From: Caulobacteraceae bacterium
GTDB lineage: Bacteria; Pseudomonadota; Alphaproteobacteria; Caulobacterales; Caulobacteraceae
DNA length: 64,000 nt
Direction: 5' to 3'
Assembly: GCA_947475415.1 (NCBI GenBank)
Contig: CANJLH010000009.1
Location: forward strand, 1-64,000
Under the pieces are notes generated by a model. The model did no database searches and was not told the origin of the DNA. It saw only the letters and a program-made list of their open reading frames with translations. Positions 26,235-34,432 of the stretch are shown here, one piece after another (the stretch's first letter is position 1; each line of letters starts with the position of its first letter). The position numbers and the translations under genes are program-made.

Positions 26235-28269
26235 ACACGCCGACGTCCTGATCATCGGCGCCGGACCCGCCGGCGGCGTTGCAGCGAGACGGTTCGCCGC
26301 GGCGGGTCTAAAGGTCGTCGCCCTCGAACAGGGGCACTGGCAAGACCGCGCCAAGTACCATGGGACGGAATGGGACTGGGAATTGCAGGCGGCCAAGGCC
26401 TGGTCGACGCATCCCAATGTGCGAGGCAGGCTCACCGACTATCCGGTCGACTATTCAGACTCCGATATGCAGGGGATCAATTTCAACGGCGTTGGCGGGG
26501 GCACGATCCTGTTCAATGCCGTGTGGATCCGGTTCCTGGAGTCCAATTTCCGGACCTTCAGTTTGACCGGCCAGGGAGTCGACTGGCCCATCGGATATGA
26601 GGACCTACGGCCGTTCTATGAGCGCACCGACCGGGAGTTCGGCGTGTCCGGCATGGGTGGAAACCCTGCCTATCCGCCCGGTGAAGACCCGCCGCTTCCG
26701 CCGCTGCCCTTCAACAAACAGTCCCTAGACATCGCCCGCGCCATCGCAAAACGTGGATGGCGCTGGTGGCCGGATTCAAACGCTATTGTCTCGGTCCCTT
26801 TCGACGGGCGCAATGCCTGCGTCCAGCGGGGCACCTGTCCCACCGGATGTAACGAGGGCGCCAAATCCAGCGCCGATATCACCCATTGGCGCCACGCCGT
26901 CGCCCTGGGTGCGAACCTGATCACCGGGGCGCGGGTGAGCCGCGTGACCCTGGACGCCGGCGGCCTCGCCAATGGCGCCGAATGGATCGACGAAGCTGGC
27001 GGCGAGCATTTTCAGTCCGCCAACGTGGTGTTCGTCGCCGCCAATGGCATCGGCACGCCAAGGATCCTTCTCAATTCCGCCTGTTCCGCGTTTCCCGCCG
27101 GCCTCGCAAACCGTTCCGGCCTGGTCGGGCGCAATCTGATGATGCACCCGTTGGCGATCGTCGCTGGGGTATTCCCTGATCCGGTCGAGCAGATCCACAA
27201 CGGCTCTACAGTACAGGTGCTGAACTTCGCCGAGAATGATCCCGCCCGCGGTCACGTCCTGGGCGCGAAGTGGGCCCTGCATCCGACCGGCGGGGGACCG
27301 CTTGCTGCGGGCCTGCAGACCCTGGCGGAGCATGGCCCCGGCGGCGCCTACCATCAGAGCTTCGCCGAACTCTTCGGTCACGCCATGCACTGGTCGATCA
27401 TGTGCGAGGATCTGCCGGAAGAGACCAACCGCGTGGTGCTTTCGCAGGATCTGACCGATTCTTCCGGCCTGCCGGCCCCCAAGGTGATCTACCGCTACAG
27501 CGAAAACGCCCTGAAGTGCCTGGATTTCAACACCGCCCGGGCGACCGAAGTTCTTTATGAAGCCGGCGCGAGCCGGGTGATCGCCGCAAATCCGGCCGGC
27601 GGCAACGCCCACTTCACCGGCACCGCGCGTATGGGCGACGATCCTGCGACCTCGGTCGTGGACCGCTGGAACATGTGCCACGACGTATCGAACCTGGGCA
27701 TTCTCGACGCCAGCGTCTTCCCCACCTGCGCGGCGGTGAACCCAACCACAACCCTGGCGGCCCTGTCGCTGCGCGCCGCGGAGCGGCTGATCGAAACCCG
27801 CGCCAGCCTGCCGGTCCCCCAGCGGCGCACCAGCATCCCGGTGTCAAGGCCGCCATCGCCGAAACCTGCCCCCGTGGTCGCCGAACAAATCACCGCAGAC
27901 GAACGGGTTGCTCTGCGCGCCCTGGCGTCGGCCCTGATTCCGGCCGCCGACGGGATGCCGTCCGCGGCGGATATCGGCGTGGAAGGCCGGCTCCTGGACC
28001 GGATCCTCGCCGTGCGACCGGACCTGACGAGTGACCTGAAAGCCGCCCTCGCAGAGCCGTTTGCCGACCCCGCGGCCCACTTGGCGCGCCTGGCCGCCGA
28101 GGCGCCCATGGCCCACGCCGCCCTGCAGTCCGTGGTGGTGGCCGGCTATTACACCGACCCCGGCGTACGGGCGAAGATCGGCTATGAGGGTCAGACCGGT
28201 CGCCTGCAGAAGCCCGACAATTACCCTGCCTACATCGCCGAAGGTCTGCTCGATCACATGCTGAACTGA
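26218..28269 (+). CDS. GMC oxidoreductase fused to gluconate-dehydrogenase subunit-3-like domain
   Basis: This 683-residue flavoprotein has the FAD-binding opening DVLIIGAGPAGGVAARRF, a GMC middle region with a Cys stretch CVQRGTCPTGC, and the GMC C-terminal active-site region HFTGTARMGDDP ... AAVNPTTTLAAL carrying the His/Asn pair. After a proline-rich link, residues 555-683 form a separate domain starting AEQITADERVALRALAS and ending YIAEGLLDHMLN. This resembles the small subunit 3 of gluconate 2-dehydrogenase and glucoside 3-dehydrogenase, normally a separate Tat-exported protein. No signal peptide is visible. It probably oxidises a secondary alcohol, possibly of a sugar. Confidence 0.87.
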   Translation: MTSPTEHADVLIIGAGPAGGVAARRFAAAGLKVVALEQGHWQDRAKYHGTEWDWELQAAKAWSTHPNVRGRLTDYPVDYSDSDMQGINFNGVGGGTILFNAVWIRFLESNFRTFSLTGQGVDWPIGYEDLRPFYERTDREFGVSGMGGNPAYPPGEDPPLPPLPFNKQSLDIARAIAKRGWRWWPDSNAIVSVPFDGRNACVQRGTCPTGCNEGAKSSADITHWRHAVALGANLITGARVSRVTLDAGGLANGAEWIDEAGGEHFQSANVVFVAANGIGTPRILLNSACSAFPAGLANRSGLVGRNLMMHPLAIVAGVFPDPVEQIHNGSTVQVLNFAENDPARGHVLGAKWALHPTGGGPLAAGLQTLAEHGPGGAYHQSFAELFGHAMHWSIMCEDLPEETNRVVLSQDLTDSSGLPAPKVIYRYSENALKCLDFNTARATEVLYEAGASRVIAANPAGGNAHFTGTARMGDDPATSVVDRWNMCHDVSNLGILDASVFPTCAAVNPTTTLAALSLRAAERLIETRASLPVPQRRTSIPVSRPPSPKPAPVVAEQITADERVALRALASALIPAADGMPSAADIGVEGRLLDRILAVRPDLTSDLKAALAEPFADPAAHLARLAAEAPMAHAALQSVVVAGYYTDPGVRAKIGYEGQTGRLQKPDNYPAYIAEGLLDHMLN

Positions 28270-28309
28270 TCCGCAGCACCCACTGGCGGTCAATCCACGG
28301 AGCAACACC

Positions 28310-29137
28310 ATGAAGAACCTCAGGGGCCGCACGGCCGTCATCACCGGCGCGGGCTCGGGTCTCGGTCGTGGCACGGCGCTCGAGCTGGCCAAGGAGGGCG
28401 TCAATCTGGTGCTTGCCGACATTGACCTGGCCGGCGCCGAGGAGACCGCGGCCATGGCCGCAGCCGCGGGCGTCCAGGCGATCGCCGTTCTGACCGATGT
28501 GGCCCAGCCCGACGCTCTGGAGGCCCTGCGCGACGTCGCCGAGGCCCGCTTCGGCCCTATCGACATTTTGATGAACAATGTCGGCGTGCTTACCGGCGGC
28601 CGTCCGGAAGATCTTCCTATTGCGGAGTGGGAGCGGATTCTCAACACCAACCTCCTTTCGGTTGTCCGCTCGATCCACGCCTTCGTTCCAGGCTTCCTGG
28701 CGCGCAGGAGTGGTCATATCGTCAATGTGGCCTCCACCGCCGGGCTCTACGCTTACGCCTTCGACCGCGGGCCCTATGCGGCGAGCAAGGCCGGCGTCAT
28801 CAGCCTGACCGAGGGCCTGGCTCTCTATCTGAAGTCGAAGGGGATTGGCGTGTCGCTGATGTGCCCGGGTCCCATGCCCACCAATGTCGGCAAGAGCCTT
28901 CGCGCCTTTGGCGCGCCCCTGGGCGTGCGGGGGCCGGGGGCCGACTATGTTCCGGTCCCGCCGCAGGAGGCCGGCGCGATGATCGTGGCGACGATCAAGG
29001 CGAACGGCTTCTTCGTCACAACCCATCCGGAGCCGCTCTTCAAGCGGCTGCGGGCGCGGCTTGAAGATTGGAACGGCTTCGTCGAGCGGAGCGCCGCCGA
29101 CATCGCCGCCGACCCCAACTACGAGAACCGTCAGTAG
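28310..29137 (+). CDS. SDR family oxidoreductase
   Basis: This 275-residue classical SDR has TGAGSGLGRG at the nucleotide site, LADIDL with an Asp after strand 2 indicating NAD(H), NNVGV, catalytic Ser in VASTAGLY and YAASKAGV. The C-terminal FVERSAADIAAD tail is typical of the branch that oxidises secondary alcohols of terpenes or steroids. It ends the six-gene operon 40 bases after the GMC gene and converges on the porin gene, overlapping it by 7 bases. Confidence 0.92.
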   Translation: MKNLRGRTAVITGAGSGLGRGTALELAKEGVNLVLADIDLAGAEETAAMAAAAGVQAIAVLTDVAQPDALEALRDVAEARFGPIDILMNNVGVLTGGRPEDLPIAEWERILNTNLLSVVRSIHAFVPGFLARRSGHIVNVASTAGLYAYAFDRGPYAASKAGVISLTEGLALYLKSKGIGVSLMCPGPMPTNVGKSLRAFGAPLGVRGPGADYVPVPPQEAGAMIVATIKANGFFVTTHPEPLFKRLRARLEDWNGFVERSAADIAADPNYENRQ

Positions 29138-30486
29138 GAAAGCTGGATCGCGCTGTTCGCGTAGACAACGTCTTTCGCCCCAACCGCCCTGAGCGGTCGG
29201 CCGACGAAGACGCTGGAGAAATATCCCACGAACATCAGGTGCGATGACGCGCGCCAGATGTAGGCGACGCTACCCGAAGCGCCAACGTATCTGTCCGCCA
29301 CCCGCGTGCCAGGCAGCGCCAGGGCGCCGCCGGCATAGGCGAAGTCGCGGGCGTTGGCGCGCCATGACGCGCCCGCCTTGAAAATCAGGGTGAGCTTGGG
29401 CGTTGGATCAAGGCCCAGCGTCGAGGCGACTTCGAGGGTGTTGGAGAAGGAGCTCAAGCCATTCTGGCCAAACCAGATCGTCCGCGGGAAGGGGGGTGAG
29501 AAGGTCTGCTGCCGCGTGTCATTGGGATCTGAATCGCCGGAGCCATAAGTGACCCGGCCGGCGATCCGCGGTCGCCAGGCGCGATCGAGCTGATGCCCAA
29601 GTTCGGCGGCTCCGCCCCAGGCTGAGACGTTCTGCGAACCAAAATCACCGGACTGAACCATCACCTCAGCGTCGATGTCGAATCCGCCGCCAACGGGACC
29701 GGTCACCTTCAGCGCCGTAGATTCGCGACGGTCCTTGCCCAGGGCGCCGGCGATGCGGAAATCCTCGCGGATCAGGTCGTAGCGGGAAATGTCAGCCGTC
29801 ACCGCCCCGAACTGTCGTTCAACCCGGCCGCCGGCGAAGTGTTGCATCGGATCACCGCGATCATCCCAGGGCCCCACGCGCTCCTGGGTCGGACGACCCG
29901 TGAACAAATCGACCTTCCAGGGCCCCTGCGACAGGATCAGCCGCGCCACATCCTGGCGCTGGCGGATATTTGAGGCTTCGCGCAGCGCCACCCAGCGCGG
30001 GCTGCCAAGGAACATTTCCTGGCGGCCGATCCGCAGCGTCGCATCCAGCGTGTCAACGCGGCCATGCAGCTCGACAAATCCCTGGGTGAGGTCCCACTGA
30101 TCGTCATCGGCGACGCTCTTCAGTTTGCGGCTGACGGCGTCGTGGACCCCGACCTGTACAAAGACCCGCGCCGCGTCTGCGATGCGCAGGTCGGCGTGGG
30201 CCAGCGCCCGCTGGGTGATGAAGGCGTCCGAATGCTCCCCGGTAATGCCCAGTCGAGGCGCGTTCAGGAACTCCGCCTTTGCGCGCAGCTCACCGCCCAG
30301 TGTCAGGTGAATGTCACTGCTGAGCGCGATATCCTTCAGCGGGAGCTCGGATCCGCGCCAGTCTTCGGAGGCGCGCTCAGTATGAATAGCCGGATAGGGC
30401 TCCGCGCGGGCCTGGCGCGGCCACGGCGAAAGCAAGGAGAATGCGAGCGCGCACAGCGCCAACCGCCTCGGTTGCGTGCCGGCCAT
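29131..30486 (-). CDS. Alginate-export-family outer-membrane porin
   Basis: This 451-residue outer-membrane protein has a signal peptide ending near RQARA and an 18-strand-type barrel of the alginate_exp family, with ELRAKAEFLNAP, RIADAARVFVQVGVHD and the closing strand VYANSAIQLSY. Despite the name, these proteins are common porins for hydrophobic or sugar-acid substrates in catabolic clusters. AAGGGTAGAG precedes the ATG. It is divergent from the second P450 operon and convergent with the SDR operon, so it likely admits the substrate of these pathways. Confidence 0.85.
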   Translation of the reverse strand: MAGTQPRRLALCALAFSLLSPWPRQARAEPYPAIHTERASEDWRGSELPLKDIALSSDIHLTLGGELRAKAEFLNAPRLGITGEHSDAFITQRALAHADLRIADAARVFVQVGVHDAVSRKLKSVADDDQWDLTQGFVELHGRVDTLDATLRIGRQEMFLGSPRWVALREASNIRQRQDVARLILSQGPWKVDLFTGRPTQERVGPWDDRGDPMQHFAGGRVERQFGAVTADISRYDLIREDFRIAGALGKDRRESTALKVTGPVGGGFDIDAEVMVQSGDFGSQNVSAWGGAAELGHQLDRAWRPRIAGRVTYGSGDSDPNDTRQQTFSPPFPRTIWFGQNGLSSFSNTLEVASTLGLDPTPKLTLIFKAGASWRANARDFAYAGGALALPGTRVADRYVGASGSVAYIWRASSHLMFVGYFSSVFVGRPLRAVGAKDVVYANSAIQLSY

Positions 30487-30598
30487 TTCTCTACCCTTGC
30501 CGTTGTTGTGATCCGGCCTAATGAGTTTGGGCGCAATGATCCAGTCGGCGTACGCCTAGTTTGCAATTGCGCTAGGGGGGGCTTTTCCGCCAGATAGC

Positions 30599-30610
30599 GC
30601 GTGATCACGC
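30599..30610. promoter_or_regulatory. Palindrome upstream of the second P450 operon
   Basis: GCGTGATCACGC is a perfect 12-base palindrome 43 bases before the P450 start codon, in the 166-base divergent region shared with the porin gene. It could be an operator controlling both. Confidence 0.3.
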
Positions 30611-30652
30611 TGCAAAAGCGCGAGCGCCAATTGGTCCGATTGGGAGACCCTC

Positions 30653-31915
30653 ATGAGCGAAACCCTCGAACGCGTTCCCATCAAGGTTCGCCGCCACGAC
30701 AGCTGGCCGGACATTCCGGCGCATGTGCCCATGGAACTGGTCCACGAGCTGGACTACCTGGATGAGAACAGCCGCACTGATCCGTTCAGCGTGACGGAAA
30801 ACATCTACAATGAACTTCCGCCGGTGTTCTTCTCGCCGCAGTTCAATCCGGTGTTGTACAAGGGCGTCTGGGTCGTCACGCGGTATGAAGATATCCGCGA
30901 AGTCTATCAGAATGACGCCCTGTACTCGACCGAGGGCGCGGCCGGGTTCCAGCGCCTTGTGGGCGAGACCTTCCAGATGTTGCCCTTGGCGGCTGATCCG
31001 CCGGACCACGGCAAGTACCGGCTTTTGCTCAATCCCTGGTTTTCACCCAAGGCCATCAATGTTCTGGAACCGCAGATCAAGGGTGTGATCAACGAACTGA
31101 TCGACGGCTTCATCGACAAGGGCGAGTGTGACGTAGCCTTCGATTATGGCCGTATCTATCCCGTAAAGGTGTTCCTCAACCTGATGGGTTTCCCCTTCGA
31201 CAAGTTCGAGGACTTCCTGGAATGGGAGTATGCGATCCTGCATTCCCGCGGCGACGCCAAGAAGATGACCTGGGGCACGCAGGGCGCCCTCACCTATCTG
31301 CGCAGTTTTATCGAAGAGGTGCGCAAGTCCCCCAACGACAAGCTTGGGAGCGCGATTGTCCATGGGCAGATTGATGGGCGTCCGGCCACCGAGGACGAAA
31401 TCATCGGCACCATCTTCTTCCTTTGGGTCGGCGGTCTCGACACAGTAGCGGCCACCACTTCGCTGATGTTCCGCAGGTTGGCGCAGGATCCGTCGCTTCA
31501 GCAAAGGCTTCGTGAAAATCCGGAACTGGTGCCCGAGGCCATTGAAGAGTTCATGAGAATGCAGCCGCTGGTGAACTCCTCACGCAAGGTCAAAGCCGAT
31601 CACGAGATTCATGGCGTGAAGATCAAGAAGGGTGATCACGTCATGTGCTACAATACCGCCGGGAATTTCGACCCAAACGAATTTGAAAACCCGCGTGAAT
31701 TCAGACTCGACCGTCAGGCGAACCGCCACTTCACATTGGCCGGCGGACCACACCGCTGCCTTGGTTCGCACCTGGCGCGCCGCGAACTGCGTCTGGCGCT
31801 CAGCGAGTTTCTGCGCCGCGTGCCGCCCTTCCGGGTGAAGGAGGGCGCCGACATGCGGGCCTACCCCGGCCTGATCGCTGCGCCGAGGCTTCCGATCGTC
31901 TGGACGCCCGCCTAA
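30653..31915 (+). CDS. Cytochrome P450
   Basis: This soluble P450 has 420 residues. The I-helix motif is GGLDTVAATT with the Asp-Thr pair, the K-helix ExxR is EFMR, and the heme loop is LAGGPHRCLG with Cys at about 369. As in the other P450 of this window, the usual Phe opening the heme loop is Leu. A ferredoxin gene 73 bases downstream provides the electron donor. The operon continues with an SDR, which suggests hydroxylation followed by oxidation of the alcohol. Confidence 0.93.
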   Translation: MSETLERVPIKVRRHDSWPDIPAHVPMELVHELDYLDENSRTDPFSVTENIYNELPPVFFSPQFNPVLYKGVWVVTRYEDIREVYQNDALYSTEGAAGFQRLVGETFQMLPLAADPPDHGKYRLLLNPWFSPKAINVLEPQIKGVINELIDGFIDKGECDVAFDYGRIYPVKVFLNLMGFPFDKFEDFLEWEYAILHSRGDAKKMTWGTQGALTYLRSFIEEVRKSPNDKLGSAIVHGQIDGRPATEDEIIGTIFFLWVGGLDTVAATTSLMFRRLAQDPSLQQRLRENPELVPEAIEEFMRMQPLVNSSRKVKADHEIHGVKIKKGDHVMCYNTAGNFDPNEFENPREFRLDRQANRHFTLAGGPHRCLGSHLARRELRLALSEFLRRVPPFRVKEGADMRAYPGLIAAPRLPIVWTPA

Positions 31916-31988
31916 ACCAACGCCAGTAGACCCAAACCGACCGCCGACTTGCAGACAAGACGCGCGGTGATCATGAGGAGCACGAACT

Positions 31989-32192
31989 TTGAAAGTCATC
32001 GCACGCAAGGACGCCTGCGCCGGCCACGCCCGCTGCCACGCCGTCGCACCTGAAGTCTTCGACCTGGACGACGTGGGCTACATCTCCTTCTACGAGAAAG
32101 AAGTTCCCGCCGGCCTTGAAGCGCAGGCCCGCCGCGGCGTGCGCGCCTGTCCGGAGCGCATCCTTCGGATCGAAGGCGAAACCCTCGATTGA
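31989..32192 (+). CDS. [3Fe-4S]-type ferredoxin with histidine-substituted ligand
   Basis: This 67-residue ferredoxin supplies electrons to the adjacent P450. It has Cys10, His13, Cys16 and Cys54-Pro, so the cluster motif is CxxHxxC(n)CP with His at the place of the second cysteine. Such variants are known beside P450s in actinobacteria and Rhodopseudomonas and usually carry a single [3Fe-4S] cluster. GAGGAG precedes the TTG start. No ferredoxin reductase lies in the window. Confidence 0.9.
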   Translation: MKVIARKDACAGHARCHAVAPEVFDLDDVGYISFYEKEVPAGLEAQARRGVRACPERILRIEGETLD

Positions 32193-32225
32193 GCCGGCGC
32201 CGACGGCGCCAGCAGGGGACCTCTC

Positions 32226-32972
32226 TTGGCTGAGTTCGAGTCCTTGAAGGATCGCGTCTTCGCGGTCACCGGCGGTTCGCGCGGTATGGGCCTACGCTAT
32301 GCCCGCGCCCTACACCGGGAAGGCGCAAAGGTTTGCGTGTTGGCGCGGCCTTCGGAGGCGCTGGACGCGGTCGCCGCTGAGATACCTGACTGTCTGGCCA
32401 TTCCCTGCGACGTGGGCGTGCTGGACGACGTCAAGCGCGCCTTCGCCGCCATCAAGGTTCGGCACGGCAGGCTACACGGGCTGATCAACAACGCTGCGTC
32501 CTGCCTTCCACACACCATCCCCGAGGCCACCGACCACGAACTCAACTCACAGATTTTCACAAACTTCATCGGGCCGATCTGGACCGTGCGCGAGGCTGTA
32601 CCGCTGATGCGGGCGGCCGGACGCGGCGACATCATCAATGTATCGTCGGAATCGACCCGGATCCCGTTCCCGATGCTGGTCATCTACGCCGCCAGCAAGG
32701 CCGGCCTGGAATCGTTCACCCAAGGCCTGCGCGATGAACTGAAGCCGGACAATATCCGCGTCACCACATTGAGGGTGGGTCAGGTTTCCGATTCCAGCCT
32801 CGGGACGCACTGGGATCCCGAGAAGGCCGTGCGATTCATGGCGAAGTCCGACCAGGCCGGCGTTAAGGACGCCAAGCCCATGACACCGGAAACGACCGCG
32901 AACATGGTCATCCAGATGCTGCGCTTGCCCGCGGAAGCCAATATCGATCTGGTGGAAATGCGCGCGTTCTGA
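32226..32972 (+). CDS. SDR family oxidoreductase
   Basis: This 248-residue classical SDR has TGGSRGMGLRYA, VLARPSE after strand 2 (Arg, favouring NADPH), NNAAS, catalytic Ser in VSSEST and YAASKAGL. GGGGAC precedes the TTG start, 33 bases after the ferredoxin stop. It is the last gene of P450-ferredoxin-SDR and likely acts on the hydroxylated P450 product. Confidence 0.9.
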   Translation: MAEFESLKDRVFAVTGGSRGMGLRYARALHREGAKVCVLARPSEALDAVAAEIPDCLAIPCDVGVLDDVKRAFAAIKVRHGRLHGLINNAASCLPHTIPEATDHELNSQIFTNFIGPIWTVREAVPLMRAAGRGDIINVSSESTRIPFPMLVIYAASKAGLESFTQGLRDELKPDNIRVTTLRVGQVSDSSLGTHWDPEKAVRFMAKSDQAGVKDAKPMTPETTANMVIQMLRLPAEANIDLVEMRAF

Positions 32973-32979
32973 ACGCCGC

Positions 32980-33633
32980 CTAGGCACCAGCCTTGGCCTG
33001 TGCCCGCTTCGCCTGCTGGCGCTTGATCGCGGCTTCCACCAGCACCACGCGGTCATTGCCGAAGAACATGTCGTCGTCGTCCACGAAATAGGTCGGCGAA
33101 CCGAAGCCGTTGCGTTCCATCAACTCCTCAGTGTTGTTCCAGAGTTGCTGCTTGACCTCCGGCGTGGCGATCTGCGCCAGCAGCCATTGGGCATCGACGC
33201 CGACCCGGTCGCAGATAGCGCTCAACACCTCGTCCTTGGCCAGATCCTGACCGTGAACCCATAGCGCCTCGAAGGCGGCGGTGGCGAACGCCACCATCTT
33301 GCCCAGGGGCTGCATGATCAGGCAGGCCCGCATGCACTTAACCGCGTTCACAGGGTGGCCGCAGGCCGGCGGATGATTGATGGTGATCCCGGAATATCGC
33401 GCCCAATCTTGCATGTCCTTGTGAGTGTACTCGGACTTGCGCGGCACCGGCGGATTGGCGCGGTTTTCGTAGACCGGCATGTTCACCTTGTTGAACACCC
33501 CGCCGACAATGATCGGCTTCCAGATGATCGGCACGCCCAGACGCGCCGCCACGGGCTGGATGTTGTGAAAGCCCAGATAGGTCCAGGGGCTGGAGCAGTC
33601 GAAATAGCATTCGAGCTTGACGGTGTCGGCCAT
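32980..33633 (-). CDS. 2-hydroxychromene-2-carboxylate isomerase-like (kappa-GST/DsbA fold)
   Basis: This 217-residue protein begins LECYFDCSSPWTYLG, the kappa-class signature in which Ser-Pro replaces the CxxC of DsbA. It continues with PACGHPVNAVKCMRA and ends with GSPTYFVDDDDMFFGNDR. Characterised relatives isomerise 2-hydroxychromene-2-carboxylate during naphthalene breakdown using glutathione. GAGGGAACAAACG precedes the ATG. It lies 11 bases downstream of the GST gene, so both may use glutathione on the same intermediate. The naphthalene assignment itself is not supported by neighbours. Confidence 0.88.
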   Translation of the reverse strand: MADTVKLECYFDCSSPWTYLGFHNIQPVAARLGVPIIWKPIIVGGVFNKVNMPVYENRANPPVPRKSEYTHKDMQDWARYSGITINHPPACGHPVNAVKCMRACLIMQPLGKMVAFATAAFEALWVHGQDLAKDEVLSAICDRVGVDAQWLLAQIATPEVKQQLWNNTEELMERNGFGSPTYFVDDDDMFFGNDRVVLVEAAIKRQQAKRAQAKAGA

Positions 33634-33644
33634 CGTTTGTTCCC

Positions 33645-34346
33645 TCAGTCCTTCCCCGCGCCAATGCCAAAGATGCGGCGGCGCATCTCCGGGCTCTGCG
33701 GCGGGCCATTCTTGTACAGGTCCTTACCTACGGCCAGTCCGCGCTGCAGCGCCTCACGACCCCTCAATTTCGTAAACCAGGCCTGGACCCGCGGATAGTC
33801 GGCGATCGGGATCGTTTGCGCCTTGTGGGTCATGATCCAGGGAAATATCGCGATGTCGGCGATGGTGTAGTCGTCGCCGGCCACATAGGCGCCGGTCTTT
33901 TCCAACTGGCGGTCGAGCACGCCGTAGAGCCGCTTGGTCTCGCCCCGGAACCGGTCGATGGCGTAGTCGATCTTGTCGTCGGCGTAGAGGAAGAAATGAC
34001 CATGCTGGCCCAGCACCGGGCCCAGATTCGCCATCTGCCAGAACACCCACTGCGTGACGCCATAGCGTCCGGCGACATCATTGGGCATCAGCTTCCCCGA
34101 CTTCTCGGCGAGGTACAGAAGGATCGCCCCACTCTCGAAGATCGACAACGGCGGCCCACCTCCCAGCGGCGCGTGATCGATGATCGCGGGAAGCTTGTTG
34201 TTGGGACTGACCGCCAGGAATTCCGGTGTCAGATGATCGCCCTGCGAGAGATAGATCGGCCGGATCTCATAGGGCAGGCCGCACTCCTCCAGCATGATGG
34301 AAACCTTCCAGCCGTTGGGCGTGGGTCCGTACAGCACCTCGATCAT
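33645..34346 (-). CDS. Nu-class glutathione S-transferase (YfcG/YghU type)
   Basis: This protein of about 233 residues has the Nu-class features TPNGWKVSIMLEE, SPNNKLPAIID and FESGAILLYLAEK, with the helical domain ending DDYTIADIAIFPW. YfcG-type enzymes use two glutathiones as a disulfide reductase. The ATG preceded by GAGGGAG was chosen; a longer frame would add five residues. It starts a two-gene operon with the isomerase-like gene and is divergent from the SDR at 34433. Confidence 0.9.
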   Translation of the reverse strand: MIEVLYGPTPNGWKVSIMLEECGLPYEIRPIYLSQGDHLTPEFLAVSPNNKLPAIIDHAPLGGGPPLSIFESGAILLYLAEKSGKLMPNDVAGRYGVTQWVFWQMANLGPVLGQHGHFFLYADDKIDYAIDRFRGETKRLYGVLDRQLEKTGAYVAGDDYTIADIAIFPWIMTHKAQTIPIADYPRVQAWFTKLRGREALQRGLAVGKDLYKNGPPQSPEMRRRIFGIGAGKD

Positions 34347-34432
34347 TCGACACTCCCTCACGGATGGCTATTGACCTCGTTGCGGTGACTCTTAGCGTGA
34401 CCACACGCCAAACGCATCCCGGAGGAAGCCCC

